Below, in pieces: positions 26,343 through 35,997 of a DNA stretch of 45,742 nt. Each line of letters opens with the position of its first letter. The first letter of the stretch is position 1. Below the pieces are notes generated by a model that made no database searches, had not been told where the DNA came from, and saw only the letters and a program-made list of their open reading frames with translations. The position numbers and the translations under genes are program-made. Origin of the DNA: Mycobacterium pinniadriaticum (GTDB lineage: Bacteria; Actinomycetota; Actinomycetes; Mycobacteriales; Mycobacteriaceae); contig NZ_JAPJDO010000043.1 of NCBI RefSeq assembly GCF_026242045.1, positions 1-45,742 on the forward strand, given 5' to 3'.

Positions 26343-29060
26343 TCAGCGCGCAGTGGTCCGAGGCCGGCGCAGGCGCTTGTCGACGGCGACGATGACGCTC
26401 GTGGCGACGGCGACGGCGAGGATCCGTAGCCAGGCCGGCGCGTCGATGGGTGCGGTGCCGAACATGGTGTTCATGGCGGGCAGATAGGTGATGGCGAGCT
26501 GACCGACGGCCTGTGTCGCTACGCCCAGAATGATCCAGCGGTTGCTGAAGATTCCGATCCGCCAGGCCGAACAGGACATCGACCGGCAGCTGAACAGGTA
26601 GAACACCTCGATCACGACGAAAAGGTTGAGGGCTACGGTCCGGGCTTCGGCGAGGCTGGCTCCGCGACTGAGTTCCCATTCGAACAACCACCAGGTACTG
26701 GCGACCATCACCGTCGATACCAGCAGGATCCGCATCACCAGACCACGGGTCAACAATGGCTGCCGGGGATCGCGCGGCGGGCGGGCCATGATGCCGGCTT
26801 CTTTGGCTTCGAAAGCGAGCATGAGGCCGAGCGCCACCGCCGTGGTCATGTTGATCCACAGAATCTGGGTGGGCAAGATCGGCAGCGCGGTGCCGAACGC
26901 GATGGCGGCCAGGATCACCAGACCTTCACCGATGTTGGTGGGCAGGGTCCAGGTGATGAACTTGGTGAGGTTGTCGAATACCCCTCGGCCTTCCTCGACG
27001 GCGGCCTCGATCGTGGCGAAATCGTCGTCGGTCAGCACCATGTCAGCGGCGTCCTTAGCGACTTCGGTGCCGCCGAGGCCCATCGCGACCCCGATGTTGG
27101 CCTGCCGCAACGCCGGCGCGTCGTTGACGCCGTCGCCGGTCATCGCCACCACATGCCCTCTGGCCTGGAGCGCCTCCACCAGCCGCAGCTTCTGCTCGGG
27201 TGAGACCCTGGCGAACACGGTGGCTCCGTCCACCGACTCACCGAAGTCCTCGGAGTCCAGTTCTGCCAGGTCCGCCCCAGTGAGCACAGCGCCGGGGCGG
27301 CGATCTTCGTCATCGAGCAGTCCGACCTTGGTGGCGACCGAAGACGCCGTGGCGGCGTGATCGCCGGTGATCATCTTGACGGTGATACCCGCGGTGTGGC
27401 ACGCGCTGACCGCGGAGGCCGCGACCGCACGCGGCGGATCGAGCATGGCCTGCAACCCGGTGAGCGTCAGCGAGCCCGGCAGCGCTTGTTCCCCGAAGTC
27501 GTCGGGGCCGCTGGCGGCGCGCACCGCGGTGGCCAGCACCCGCAGACCACGCGAGCTGAGCGTTTCGGCGGCTCGCGATACTTCGGAGCGGTCCAGTGGC
27601 CCAGCGGTGCCGTCCGCGCTCATCTGGTTGTCGCAGAGTTGCAGGACACGCTCAACGGCGCCCTTGGCGAGTATGACGTGGTCGTCGCCGGCATCGCGGT
27701 GGAGGGTGGCCATGTACTGGCGTTCGGAGTTGAACGGGATGACATCGAGCCGGGGCAGCGCGGTGGTGAGCTCGTCGCGGTCCAGACCGGCCTTGGCCGC
27801 GACCGCCAACATCGCACCTTCGGTGGGATCACCGACGACGTCCCACCGCCCGCCATCCTCGATCAGGGCGGCATCGTTGCAGCAAGCTCCGGCCAACAAC
27901 GACCAGCGGAATGCCCGGTCGGAGTCCACCTCGATCGGGGTCTCGCCAGCGTCGAGAAAGGAACCCTGCGGGGCGTAGCCGGTTCCGGTCACCTCGACGT
28001 GACCGGTGGGTGTCCAGATCGCTTGTACGGTCATCTGGTTCTCGGTGAGGGTGCCGGTCTTGTCGGTGCAGATGACCGTCGTGCTGCCCAGGGTCTCCAC
28101 CGCCGGCAGGCGTCGGATGACGGCGCGGCGCTTGGCCATTCGCGCGACACCGATGGCCAGAGTGATTGTCACGGCCGCGGGCAGTCCCTCGGGTATCGCT
28201 CCGACCGCGAGTGCGATCGCCGCGGTGAACGTCTCGACCGCGCCCTGATGTCGTAGCAGGCCGACACCGAAGGTCAGCGCGGCCAGAGCCAAGATGCCGA
28301 CGGTCAGGATCCTGCTGAACCGGGCGAGGTCGGCGGTCAACGGCGTGGTGAGATCGTCGGCCGCACCGACGAGCCGATGAATTTGACCGACCTCGGTCTC
28401 GGCTCCGGTCGTGACGACCACCCCGGCGCCGCCCCCGGCCGCCACCAGGGTGCCGGAATAAGCCATGTTGTGCCGGTCGGCGACCGGTGCGGCGTCTGGT
28501 ACGACGAACTCGTCCTTGTGGACCGGTGCCGACTCGCCGGTCAACGCTGATTCGTTGACCCGCAACTCGGTCGCCCGCAGTACCCGAAGGTCAGCGGGTA
28601 CCTTGTCACCGGCGTCCAGGAGGACCAGGTCGCCCGGCACAAGGCAGTCGGATGCCACGGTGTGCTCGTGGCCGCCGCGGATGACTTTTGCATCGGTCTG
28701 AACCATGGATCGCAGGCTCGCCAGCGCGGACTCTGCCTTCGATTCCTGGATGAACCCCACCATGGCGTTGATCGCCACGACACCGAAAATGACTGAAGAA
28801 TCGATGAATTCGCCGATCCCAGCGGTGATGGCCCCGGCGACCAGCAACACGTAGATGAGCGGATGGTGGAATTGCCGGAGCACCCGGACGAACAACCCTG
28901 CTCCGGCCGGCGGCGGCAATGTGTTGGGCCCGAACGTGATCAGTCGTTCGGCCGCCTCCGCGTCGGACAAACCGCGGTGCGGATCGGTCTGCAGCAGCAG
29001 GACCACCTCGTGTTCGGCAAGGCCGTGGTGTGCGGTGGGCCCTGACAGTGTCAAAGACAC
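26343..29060 (-). CDS. ctpF: P-type cation ATPase, CtpF-like
   Basis: This 905-residue P2-type ATPase matches the length and many segments of M. tuberculosis CtpF (Rv1997). It has an N-terminal cation-ATPase domain, the actuator motif LTGES (174-177), the membrane PEGL motif (290-293), the phosphorylation site CTDKTGTLT (D333), nucleotide domain GDPTEGAM, and the hinge TGDGVNDAP. About ten membrane helices are present. CtpF has been linked to calcium or alkali-cation export. It starts at GTG 29060 with AGGAG just upstream, 73 bp after mnhG, so it may be transcribed with the mnh operon. In M. tuberculosis ctpF is DosR-controlled and stands elsewhere in the genome. Confidence 0.9.
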   Translation of the reverse strand: MSLTLSGPTAHHGLAEHEVVLLLQTDPHRGLSDAEAAERLITFGPNTLPPPAGAGLFVRVLRQFHHPLIYVLLVAGAITAGIGEFIDSSVIFGVVAINAMVGFIQESKAESALASLRSMVQTDAKVIRGGHEHTVASDCLVPGDLVLLDAGDKVPADLRVLRATELRVNESALTGESAPVHKDEFVVPDAAPVADRHNMAYSGTLVAAGGGAGVVVTTGAETEVGQIHRLVGAADDLTTPLTADLARFSRILTVGILALAALTFGVGLLRHQGAVETFTAAIALAVGAIPEGLPAAVTITLAIGVARMAKRRAVIRRLPAVETLGSTTVICTDKTGTLTENQMTVQAIWTPTGHVEVTGTGYAPQGSFLDAGETPIEVDSDRAFRWSLLAGACCNDAALIEDGGRWDVVGDPTEGAMLAVAAKAGLDRDELTTALPRLDVIPFNSERQYMATLHRDAGDDHVILAKGAVERVLQLCDNQMSADGTAGPLDRSEVSRAAETLSSRGLRVLATAVRAASGPDDFGEQALPGSLTLTGLQAMLDPPRAVAASAVSACHTAGITVKMITGDHAATASSVATKVGLLDDEDRRPGAVLTGADLAELDSEDFGESVDGATVFARVSPEQKLRLVEALQARGHVVAMTGDGVNDAPALRQANIGVAMGLGGTEVAKDAADMVLTDDDFATIEAAVEEGRGVFDNLTKFITWTLPTNIGEGLVILAAIAFGTALPILPTQILWINMTTAVALGLMLAFEAKEAGIMARPPRDPRQPLLTRGLVMRILLVSTVMVASTWWLFEWELSRGASLAEARTVALNLFVVIEVFYLFSCRSMSCSAWRIGIFSNRWIILGVATQAVGQLAITYLPAMNTMFGTAPIDAPAWLRILAVAVATSVIVAVDKRLRRPRTTAR

Positions 29061-29123
29061 GATCTCCTAACTTCGTTCGGGGAGGCTGTCTCCACAGTGT
29101 CGGAGGTGCGCTCGGAACGGTCA

Positions 29124-29137
29124 GGGTCGAAAGTCAT
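29124..29137 (-). promoter_or_regulatory. Possible DosR-type box upstream of ctpF
   Basis: On the minus strand ATGACTTTCGACCC matches 10 of 14 positions of the DosR core GGGACTWWAGTCCC. It lies 64-77 nt before the ctpF start, over the last codons of mnhG. M. tuberculosis ctpF is a DosR target, which makes the site plausible, but the match is imperfect. Confidence 0.3.
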
Positions 29138-29484
29138 CCACCGGCGGGACCTGCGCCCTGTTTGTCGTCGCGCATCTCGTCGGCGGTCAGCTCCTCGCCG
29201 CCTGCCTGCTCTCGGTATGCCAGCTGTGCTACCCGGTGCGCCACCACCGGCGCCGTGATGAGGGTGAACATCGCGGTCAGCACCAGCATGCCGACGTCGA
29301 TGTTGCCGCTGAGCCGGACCGTCGCACCGCCGAGGACCAACAACAGGCCCAACACCTGCGGTTTGGTTGCGGCGTGCATCCGGGTCAGGGTGTCGGGGAA
29401 GCGCAGCACGCCGATCGCCGCGGTCAATGCCAGCGCCGAGCCGCTCAGCACCAGCACACCGGCCACCTGATCGCGGACGCTCAT
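29134..29484 (-). CDS. mnhG: Mnh/Mrp antiporter subunit G
   Basis: MnhG is a small membrane subunit of the multi-subunit Na+(K+)/H+ antiporter. The 116-residue protein has three hydrophobic helices, with VLRFPDTLTRMHAATKPQVLG as the family signature, and a charged C-terminal tail (about 85-116) that is probably cytoplasmic. Its ATG overlaps the mnhF stop by four bases. It is the last mnh gene before ctpF. Confidence 0.92.
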   Translation of the reverse strand: MSVRDQVAGVLVLSGSALALTAAIGVLRFPDTLTRMHAATKPQVLGLLLVLGGATVRLSGNIDVGMLVLTAMFTLITAPVVAHRVAQLAYREQAGGEELTADEMRDDKQGAGPAGG

Positions 29485-29765
29485 GCATCGGTCTTTCGTG
29501 CGGACGACTTGACGTCGGGCACCCGGAACCGGGCCACACTGACCGAGCCGACGAAGCTGATCAACGCCAGGGCCGCCAGGCTGTAGGTCACGGTGGTGTC
29601 CAGGCTGACCGCCGCCCAGGTGCCGACACCGCACATCGTCACCGCCACCAGCGTGTCGACGGCGACCAGCCGGTCCAGGGTGCTGGGCCCCCTCAGCAAT
29701 CGGACCATCGTCACGGTGGCCGCCGCGACCAGCATCACGCCCGACAACACCCACATGATCGTCAT
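29481..29765 (-). CDS. mnhF: Mnh/Mrp antiporter subunit F
   Basis: A 94-residue subunit with three transmembrane helices. VRLLRGPSTLDRLVAVDTL is the MnhF/MrpF signature. The ATG at 29765 follows GGGGAG. The open frame extends upstream to 29906, but the extra residues have no membrane character and do not belong to the family. The 88 bp between mnhE and mnhF is the only real gap in the operon and holds nothing I recognise. Confidence 0.92.
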   Translation of the reverse strand: MTIMWVLSGVMLVAAATVTMVRLLRGPSTLDRLVAVDTLVAVTMCGVGTWAAVSLDTTVTYSLAALALISFVGSVSVARFRVPDVKSSARKTDA

Positions 29766-29853
29766 GAGCGCTCCCCGGCGGGCGAATGTCGGGTTGTTGC
29801 GGTGTGCAGGTGCAGGTCCTGGCAACAACTCGACATAGCGCGATGCGTTCCCG

Positions 29854-30396
29854 TCATGACTGGACCTCCTCGGATTCGCTTGCCGCGGGACGCCATTCGG
29901 AATCACGTTCGAACGCGGCGATTAGTAGCCGCTCCAACTGGGCCATCTGCCGGTAGAACCTCTCCACCGAGCGCTGTGAACCGACGTCCAGCACGTGGAC
30001 GTAGACCAGCCGCCGGGCCTGGTCGATCTCCAGGACGATCGTGCCGGGGGTGAGGTTCATGATGTTGACGGCCAGCGCCAGCACCAGATCGGACTTGAGC
30101 GCGAGGTGCCCCCGCAGCACCGCCGACAGCGGTGACCGGCCCGGCCGGATGGCCAGCCACGCCAGCTGTAGCGAGGACTGGGTCAGCCACCACGCCACGT
30201 GTAGTGCCAGCCAGGCCAGCGACAGCGGATGCAACCGGCCCTGCACCGGAACCGAGGGCAGCGGTAGCAGCAGGGTGATCCCGAGCGCCACCACCAAACC
30301 GGAGATCACATTGGCCACCGACACGCTGCCCCACAGCAGCAGCCACACCAGGATCAGCCATACCAGCGTCCAGATCCGCAGCGCCGATGTCCTCAT
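29854..30396 (-). CDS. mnhE: Mnh/Mrp antiporter subunit E
   Basis: A 180-residue subunit with two or three N-terminal membrane segments (VWLILVWLLLWGSVSVANVISGLVVALGI, PLSLAWLALHVAWWL) and a cytoplasmic domain containing NIMNLTPGTIVLEID, the hallmark of MnhE. The ATG overlaps the mnhD stop by four bases. The C-terminal tail is rich in Glu and Ser. Confidence 0.93.
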   Translation of the reverse strand: MRTSALRIWTLVWLILVWLLLWGSVSVANVISGLVVALGITLLLPLPSVPVQGRLHPLSLAWLALHVAWWLTQSSLQLAWLAIRPGRSPLSAVLRGHLALKSDLVLALAVNIMNLTPGTIVLEIDQARRLVYVHVLDVGSQRSVERFYRQMAQLERLLIAAFERDSEWRPAASESEEVQS

Positions 30397-31994
30397 GGCT
30401 GACCCCTCAGCACCGCGGTGATGTACTGGCCGCGGTCGAGCACCTCGGCGGCGGCGCGGTCGGTATAGCCGATGATCGGCCCGGCCGCCACGGTGAGTGT
30501 GACCCCGACGGCGATCAAACCCATTGTCGGAGCCAGCATCCCAACCGGCATCCGGCCGACATCGTCGCGGTCGTCGAAGGCGATGTCCTGTGAGTAGTCG
30601 TCGAGCAGCACCGACGGTGCGGAGTCGGCTAGGTCACCCTCGGGCGCGTCGACCCTGGCCCGCCAGAACGCCTTGGTCCACACCCGGGTCACCACGTACA
30701 GCGTCAGCAGGCTGGTCATCACCGATCCGGCGACCAGCAGCCAGGCCAGCACCGAACCGCTGGCGGTGCCCGCCTCCAGCAGTGCCACCTTCCCGATGAA
30801 GCCCGAGAACGGCGGAATGCCACCGAGATTCAACGCCGGAACCACGAACACGAAGGCCAGCAGCGGGCTGGCGGCGGCAAGCCCCCCAAGGCGGCGCAGT
30901 GTCGACGCGCCGGCCTGTCGTTCGATCAGGCCGACGACGAGGAAGAGGGTGGTCTGCACGATGATGTGATGGGCGACGTAGTAGATCGCCCCCGACATGC
31001 CGAGCCGGCTCGACAGCGCGATGCCGAACACCATGTAGCCGATGTGGCTGATGAGGGTGAACGACAACAGTCGTTTGATGTCGTTCTGCGCGATCGCACC
31101 CAGGATGCCGACCAGCATGGTCAACAGCGCCGCGATGAGCAGCACATTGTCCAGCCGGCCGGCCGGGAACAGCAGCGTGTGCGCCCGGATGATCGCGTAG
31201 ACACCGACCTTGGTCAGCAGGCCGGCGAACACGGCGGTCACCGGGGCCGGTGCCGTCGGGTAGGAGTCCGGCAGCCACGCCGACAGCGGGAAGACGGCGG
31301 CCTTGATACCGAAGGCCACCAGCAGTACCGCGAAGATCGCGCCGCGGGTGCCGACGCTGATGTCCTGCAGCCGCAGTGACAGCTCGGCCATGTTCAGTGT
31401 CCCGGTGGCCGCATAGACCAGGGCGATGCCGATCAGAAAGATCAGCGACGACACCATCGAGACCATCACGTAGGAGATGCCCGCCCGGACCCGCTCCTTG
31501 CTCGCCCCGATGGTCAGCAGCACGAAGCTCGCCGTCAGCAGCACTTCGAAACCGACGTACAGGTTGAACAGGTCACCGGCCAGGAAGGCCAGGCACACCC
31601 CCGCGGACAGCACCAGATAGGTCGGCAGGAAGATGGACACCGGCTGATGCTCGTCCCCGTCGCGGATACCCTGCCCGATCGCGTAGAACACCACCGCCAG
31701 CAGCACAATCGAAGACACCACCAGCATCAGCGCCGAAAGCCGGTCGGCCACCAGCGTGATGCCCAGCGGCCCCAGTCCTGCCTCGGTCGGACCCCAGCCA
31801 CCGACGTGCAGCGCTTCGGTGCCGTCACGGTCGGTCAGGTAGACCAGCACCGCGCACACCACCAGTACCCCGGTCAGTGCCATCAGGGTGATCAGCCGCT
31901 GGAGGCGCGGCCTGCGGCCGGCGATCAACGTCAGCGCCGCCGCCACCAACGGGATCAGCACCGGCAGCGGCATCAGCACACCAGAGAGGCTCAT
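30393..31994 (-). CDS. mnhD: Mnh/Mrp antiporter subunit D
   Basis: A 533-residue proton-channel subunit homologous to complex I NuoM/NuoN. Key charged residues of the ion path are E150 in LYVGFEVLL, K231 in FGIKAAVFPLSAWLPD and K262 in GLLTKVGVYA. About 14 helices are present, and the C-terminal tail (about 470-505) is acidic and soluble. The ATG at 31994 overlaps the mnhC stop by four bases. The conserved residues indicate a working subunit. Confidence 0.95.
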   Translation of the reverse strand: MSLSGVLMPLPVLIPLVAAALTLIAGRRPRLQRLITLMALTGVLVVCAVLVYLTDRDGTEALHVGGWGPTEAGLGPLGITLVADRLSALMLVVSSIVLLAVVFYAIGQGIRDGDEHQPVSIFLPTYLVLSAGVCLAFLAGDLFNLYVGFEVLLTASFVLLTIGASKERVRAGISYVMVSMVSSLIFLIGIALVYAATGTLNMAELSLRLQDISVGTRGAIFAVLLVAFGIKAAVFPLSAWLPDSYPTAPAPVTAVFAGLLTKVGVYAIIRAHTLLFPAGRLDNVLLIAALLTMLVGILGAIAQNDIKRLLSFTLISHIGYMVFGIALSSRLGMSGAIYYVAHHIIVQTTLFLVVGLIERQAGASTLRRLGGLAAASPLLAFVFVVPALNLGGIPPFSGFIGKVALLEAGTASGSVLAWLLVAGSVMTSLLTLYVVTRVWTKAFWRARVDAPEGDLADSAPSVLLDDYSQDIAFDDRDDVGRMPVGMLAPTMGLIAVGVTLTVAAGPIIGYTDRAAAEVLDRGQYITAVLRGQP

Positions 31995-32461
31995 CGCGAC
32001 CCCTCGTGGCCGGGCAAGGCGTCGAGTTCGTCGGGCTCGTCGGTGTCGCGCGCGGCCACGTGTGCGGGCGCGTCCTCGTCGAGCGCGGACGCCTCGGAGT
32101 CGGACAGCTTCGACACGCGGGCGTCCTCGGGGTCGTTGCTGACTTCCTCCTCGGTGGTCAACCGGAACGACCGGTAGGTCAGGGCCAGCACGAACGCCGC
32201 GATCCCCATCGCGATCACGATCGCGGTCAGGATCATGCCCTGGGCCAGCGGGTCGGCCGTCGTCGTCTCCGAACCGCTGGTGCGCCCGCGGATGGGTGGG
32301 TTCCCGGTTTCGCCACCAACGGTCAGGATCAACAGGTTGACGGCATTGCCGACCAGCAGCAGACCCAGCAGCATCCGGGTGAGGTTGCGCGAAAGTAACA
32401 GGTAGACACCGCAACTGGTGAGCCCGCCGATGATAATGAGTGGAACCAGGTAGACGATCAT
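31991..32461 (-). CDS. mnhC: Mnh/Mrp antiporter subunit C
   Basis: A 156-residue NuoK-like subunit with three helices: MIVYLVPLIIIGGLTSCGVYLLL, then MLLGLLLVGNAVNLLIL and a third helix after DPLAQGMILTAIVIAMG. A long acidic tail (about 108-156) extends well beyond the usual family length. Coupled by four-base overlaps on both sides (mnhA before, mnhD after). Confidence 0.94.
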   Translation of the reverse strand: MIVYLVPLIIIGGLTSCGVYLLLSRNLTRMLLGLLLVGNAVNLLILTVGGETGNPPIRGRTSGSETTTADPLAQGMILTAIVIAMGIAAFVLALTYRSFRLTTEEEVSNDPEDARVSKLSDSEASALDEDAPAHVAARDTDEPDELDALPGHEGSR

Positions 32462-35358
32462 GACGCCCCTGCCTTCGCCGGGGCGCGGCCGGTGGCGAGC
32501 TCCTCGTCGATGCGAGCGCCGAGGCTGCGCAGCACGTCGAGCACCAGGCCCAGCACGATCAGGTACACCCCGAAGTCGAAGAACAGGGCGGTCACGAACT
32601 TCACGTCGCCCAGCAGCGGGACGTGCAATTCGATCACCGCCGAGGACAGCGCCGGGGCACCCAGCAGCATCGAGGCCACTGCGGTGCCGCCCGAGAGCGC
32701 CAGGCCGGCGCCGAGGACCTTGCCCGCGTCGAGGGGTAGCGTCTCGCCGAGCTCATAGCGTCCGCCCGCCAGGTAGCGCAGCACCAGGGCCAGGCCGGCC
32801 GTCAGCCCGCCGGCGAAGCCGCCGCCGGGGGTGTTGTGACCGGTAAAGAAGAAATACGCCGACAGCACCATGATCAGCGGGAAGATCATCCGGGTGGCGA
32901 CTTCGAGCACCAGGGAGCGATTGCGCGGGTCGCGCAGTTCGCTGCCGCGCAGCCAGGTGGTGTCCCCCACGGCGGGGCTGTAGGCCGTTGCCGACAGTGC
33001 TCCGATGTCGGGTTGTCCGGCATCGGCCACCCGCGGCGCCGCCCCGAACCGCCGGTGGCGGAACACCAGTGAGGCGACTCCGGTGGCAGCGGCCACCAGC
33101 ACCGAGATCTCCCCGAGTGTGTCCCAGGCGCGGATGTCGACCAGCAGAACGTTGACGGTGTTGGCGCCGTGGCCGCGATAGTAGGCGGCATCCGGCAGCA
33201 GGTCGGCGATCGGGGTGCCGGTGCGCGCGGCCATGGCGAATACCGCCAGCGCGGTGACCGAGGCGCCGACGGCGAGCGCCAATGCCGCGCGGGGCAGCCG
33301 GTATCGCTTGATGCCGGCTTCGTCGGCTTCGGCGGGCAGGGTGCGCAGCACCAGCACGAAGATGACCAGTGTCAGGGTCTCCACCAGGAACTGGGTGAGT
33401 GCGAGATCGGGAGCGCCGTGGAAGGCGAAGATCGCCCCGCAGCCGTAGCCGGTGATACCGACCAGCAGCACCGCCGACAGCCGGTTGCGCATCACCGTGG
33501 CCGCTGCCGCGGACGCCAGGATGAGCACACCTACCACCGGCTGCACCAACGAATCCCAGAGCCGGAACTGCGGGTGATCGCGGGCGCCGAAGGCCAGCAC
33601 CGCGACCGGGAACAGCACCAGTGTCGACAGGATGACCGATTGAGTGACCGGAATGGATCCGCGCTGGGTGATCGCGGTCAGCCGCACGGAAGCGACGTCG
33701 GCGCCGTGGATGACCGCGTCGTAGATCCGGTCGGCGTTGCCCAGCGGACGCCAGTTGCCGAGCCGGTGGCGGGCCAGGCGTTCGCGGCCGAAGAACGCGG
33801 CGATGCCGATCACCAGCACCAGGGCCGACAGCACCAGCGGCAGGCCGACGCCGTGCCACAGTGCCAGCTTGTAGTGTCCGTCGTCGGCCCCTGCGGTGGG
33901 CATGGTTGCGGCGTAGCCGTCCAACGCGGTGTCCAGGTACCGCGGCGCAACACCGAAGAAGAGTCCGGCCGCGGCCAGGATCGCCGGTGCCGCAAGGAAC
34001 GTGGGCGGTGGCCGGTGCAGGTTGGCCACTAGGCTGGTGGGACCGCGGGAACCCTTGCGCGCGAACGCACCCCAGAGAAATCGCAGACTGTAGATGGTGG
34101 TGAACACCGAACCGGCCACCACTCCGGTCAGCACGACGGGAGCCCACGCGCCCAGTGATTCGCTGTGTGCGATGGCCTCGAAATCGGCCTCCTTGGCCAC
34201 GAACCCCAGGAACGGCGGTAGGGCGGCCATGCTCGCCGTGGCCCCCGCGGCGATCACGAACAATGCGGGCATGCGGTGGCCCAGCCAGGCCAGCCGACGG
34301 ATGTCCCGAGTGCCCGTCGAATGGTCGATGACGCCGACGACCATGAACAGCGTCGCCTTGAACAGTGCGTGCGCGCACAGCATGGCCAGCCCGGCCAGCA
34401 TCAGATCGCGGCCGCCGCCACCGACCATGACGGTGATGAACCCCAGCTGGCTGACCGTGCCGAACGCGAGGATCAGCTTCAGGTCGTACTCCCGGACCGC
34501 GCGCCAGCCGGCCAGCAGCATGGTCGCCACGCCGAGGGTGATGACGGTGGGGCGCCAGCCCGGGGAGTCGGCGAAGCCCGGGGTGAGCCGAGCGATGAGG
34601 TAGACGCCGGCCTTGACCATCGCGGCGGCGTGCAGGTAGGCGCTGACCGGAGTCGGGGCGGCCATGGCGCCGGGCAGCCAGAAATGGAACGGCACGATGG
34701 CCGACTTGGACAGGGCGCCGACGAGCACCAGGACAACCCCGACGGCGACGGCGGTTCCGCCGGGCGGTGCGGCCACCAGTTCGGAGAGCAGGAAGGTGCC
34801 CGCGGTGTGGCCGAGGATGACGATGCCGACCAGCATCGCCAATCCGCCGGCGGTGGTGACCAGCAGGGCCTGTACGGCGGCCCGCCGGCTGGTGGCCCGC
34901 TCGGCATAGTGCCCGACCAGCAGGAACGACAACACGGTGGTCAGTTCCCAGAAGGTGTACAGCAGCAGCATGTTGTCGCTGACCACCAAGCCGAACATGG
35001 CTCCGGAGAACGCGACCAGTTCCGCGGCGAAACTCGGCAGCCGGTTCTCGGTGTGCCCGTCGCGGTGGTGGAAGTACTCCGCGCAATAGAACAGCACCAG
35101 CGCACCGATACCCAGCACCAGCACGCTCATGATGGCGGCCAGGGTGTCGAAGCGCAGCGCGATGTTCATCGACAGTTCCGGCACCCACGGGATGTCGACT
35201 CTTGCCGGCCGGTCGTCGCTGGGCCAGTTGAGCGCCACCCAGATCAGCGACGCGGCCGGTACGAGTGCCAGTGGGTAGAACGCCAGCCGTCCCCATCGGT
35301 ACACGAGCGCCGGCGCCACGGCGGCGGCGATCGCATGCGCGATCAGGATCACGAGCAT
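32458..35358 (-). CDS. mnhA: Mnh/Mrp antiporter subunit A fused to subunit B
   Basis: The 966-residue protein combines MnhA with MnhB, as is usual in actinobacteria, which explains why no separate mnhB exists. The NuoL-like part has E138 in YTFWELT, K218 in ALSKSAIVPFHFWLP, and H243/K249 in YLHAAAMVKAGVYL. A middle domain (about 600-740) includes the MnhA-specific HGAPDLALTQFLVETLTLVIFV. The MnhB part begins near ATRMIFPLIMVLSAYFFFTGHNTPGGGF. The first gene of the operon, it has a -10 element (TAAGAT) 10 nt upstream. Confidence 0.95.
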   Translation of the reverse strand: MLVILIAHAIAAAVAPALVYRWGRLAFYPLALVPAASLIWVALNWPSDDRPARVDIPWVPELSMNIALRFDTLAAIMSVLVLGIGALVLFYCAEYFHHRDGHTENRLPSFAAELVAFSGAMFGLVVSDNMLLLYTFWELTTVLSFLLVGHYAERATSRRAAVQALLVTTAGGLAMLVGIVILGHTAGTFLLSELVAAPPGGTAVAVGVVLVLVGALSKSAIVPFHFWLPGAMAAPTPVSAYLHAAAMVKAGVYLIARLTPGFADSPGWRPTVITLGVATMLLAGWRAVREYDLKLILAFGTVSQLGFITVMVGGGGRDLMLAGLAMLCAHALFKATLFMVVGVIDHSTGTRDIRRLAWLGHRMPALFVIAAGATASMAALPPFLGFVAKEADFEAIAHSESLGAWAPVVLTGVVAGSVFTTIYSLRFLWGAFARKGSRGPTSLVANLHRPPPTFLAAPAILAAAGLFFGVAPRYLDTALDGYAATMPTAGADDGHYKLALWHGVGLPLVLSALVLVIGIAAFFGRERLARHRLGNWRPLGNADRIYDAVIHGADVASVRLTAITQRGSIPVTQSVILSTLVLFPVAVLAFGARDHPQFRLWDSLVQPVVGVLILASAAAATVMRNRLSAVLLVGITGYGCGAIFAFHGAPDLALTQFLVETLTLVIFVLVLRTLPAEADEAGIKRYRLPRAALALAVGASVTALAVFAMAARTGTPIADLLPDAAYYRGHGANTVNVLLVDIRAWDTLGEISVLVAAATGVASLVFRHRRFGAAPRVADAGQPDIGALSATAYSPAVGDTTWLRGSELRDPRNRSLVLEVATRMIFPLIMVLSAYFFFTGHNTPGGGFAGGLTAGLALVLRYLAGGRYELGETLPLDAGKVLGAGLALSGGTAVASMLLGAPALSSAVIELHVPLLGDVKFVTALFFDFGVYLIVLGLVLDVLRSLGARIDEELATGRAPAKAGAS

Positions 35359-35368
35359 GGCACTCCGA

Positions 35369-35374
35369 ATCTTA
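35369..35374 (-). promoter_or_regulatory. Candidate -10 element of the mnh operon
   Basis: TAAGAT on the minus strand, 10 nt from the mnhA ATG at 35358, predicts a very short leader. No clear -35 was seen. Confidence 0.4.
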
Positions 35375-35487
35375 ACGTCGTCGATCTTGGGGACGCGCCA
35401 GCGCGTCGGGGATCTACCGGTCGGTCGGGGTGTCAGCCAAAGGTTTTCTGCTGTGTTCTCGTCGCAGTCTACGGGGTTGACAGGAGA

Positions 35488-35505
35488 GCGGGTGTTGCGA
35501 CCCGC
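35488..35505 (-). terminator. Small hairpin after the DUF1707 gene
   Basis: GCGGGT and ACCCGC form a 6-bp stem with a 6-nt loop about 28 nt after the DUF1707 stop. No U-run follows, so termination is only possible. The rest of the gap 35375-35532 shows nothing else. Confidence 0.3.
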
Positions 35506-35532
35506 GCCGAGCTGGCGTGGCCGTCGTCGGTT

Positions 35533-35997
35533 CTACCTGCGAATATGGCTGGGTGGCAGGAAGTTTCGGCAGCTGAACCCGGCGGTCGGGATGCCGGGGA
35601 AAAACACCGGAATCATATGCCCCAGCAACCCGATGGCGCCGCCGAGGATCGGCCAGATCGGCCAGAAGTACCCGGCTCCGCTGGTGAGGGCAATAGCCAG
35701 CCACACCGTGAGCACGATGACGACCATCGCCGCGTAGCCGAGCAGGTGAAATCGCACCGAAGCGCGGGCGGCGCGCTTGCGGGCGGCGATCCGTTGGGGG
35801 TCGGTGCGTCGCAGGTGTTCCACCGGAAGGTCGGCGACCACACGGCGCAGTGCATCGGCGGTCTCTGCGGTGAAGGCGGCTTGGACGCGGGTCTCGTACT
35901 CGGCGAGGTCCAGATAACCCTGTGCGAGGGCCTGGGACAGCATGTCGGCGGTGGCCTGGCGGTCGCGGTCGCCGACTCGGACGGTGGCGGTACTCAT
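35533..35997 (-). CDS. DUF1707 protein with 2TM domain
   Basis: A 154-residue protein. The N-terminal DUF1707 domain is VRVGDRDRQATADMLSQALAQGYLDLAEYETR, with the characteristic GDRDR and L-EYETR; a short basic linker (about 62-80) leads to two transmembrane helices (about 83-105 and 112-135) as in the 2TM domain. The function of the family is unknown; it is widespread in actinobacteria. The ATG at 36015 would add six residues; 35997 was chosen by family start. It diverges from the SRPBCC gene. Confidence 0.8.
   Translation of the reverse strand: MSTATVRVGDRDRQATADMLSQALAQGYLDLAEYETRVQAAFTAETADALRRVVADLPVEHLRRTDPQRIAARKRAARASVRFHLLGYAAMVVIVLTVWLAIALTSGAGYFWPIWPILGGAIGLLGHMIPVFFPGIPTAGFSCRNFLPPSHIRR

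Noticed and set aside
29766..29906. N-terminal extension of mnhF
   Set aside because: The extra 47 residues have no membrane character and are not part of the family; the ATG at 29765 has a Shine-Dalgarno.
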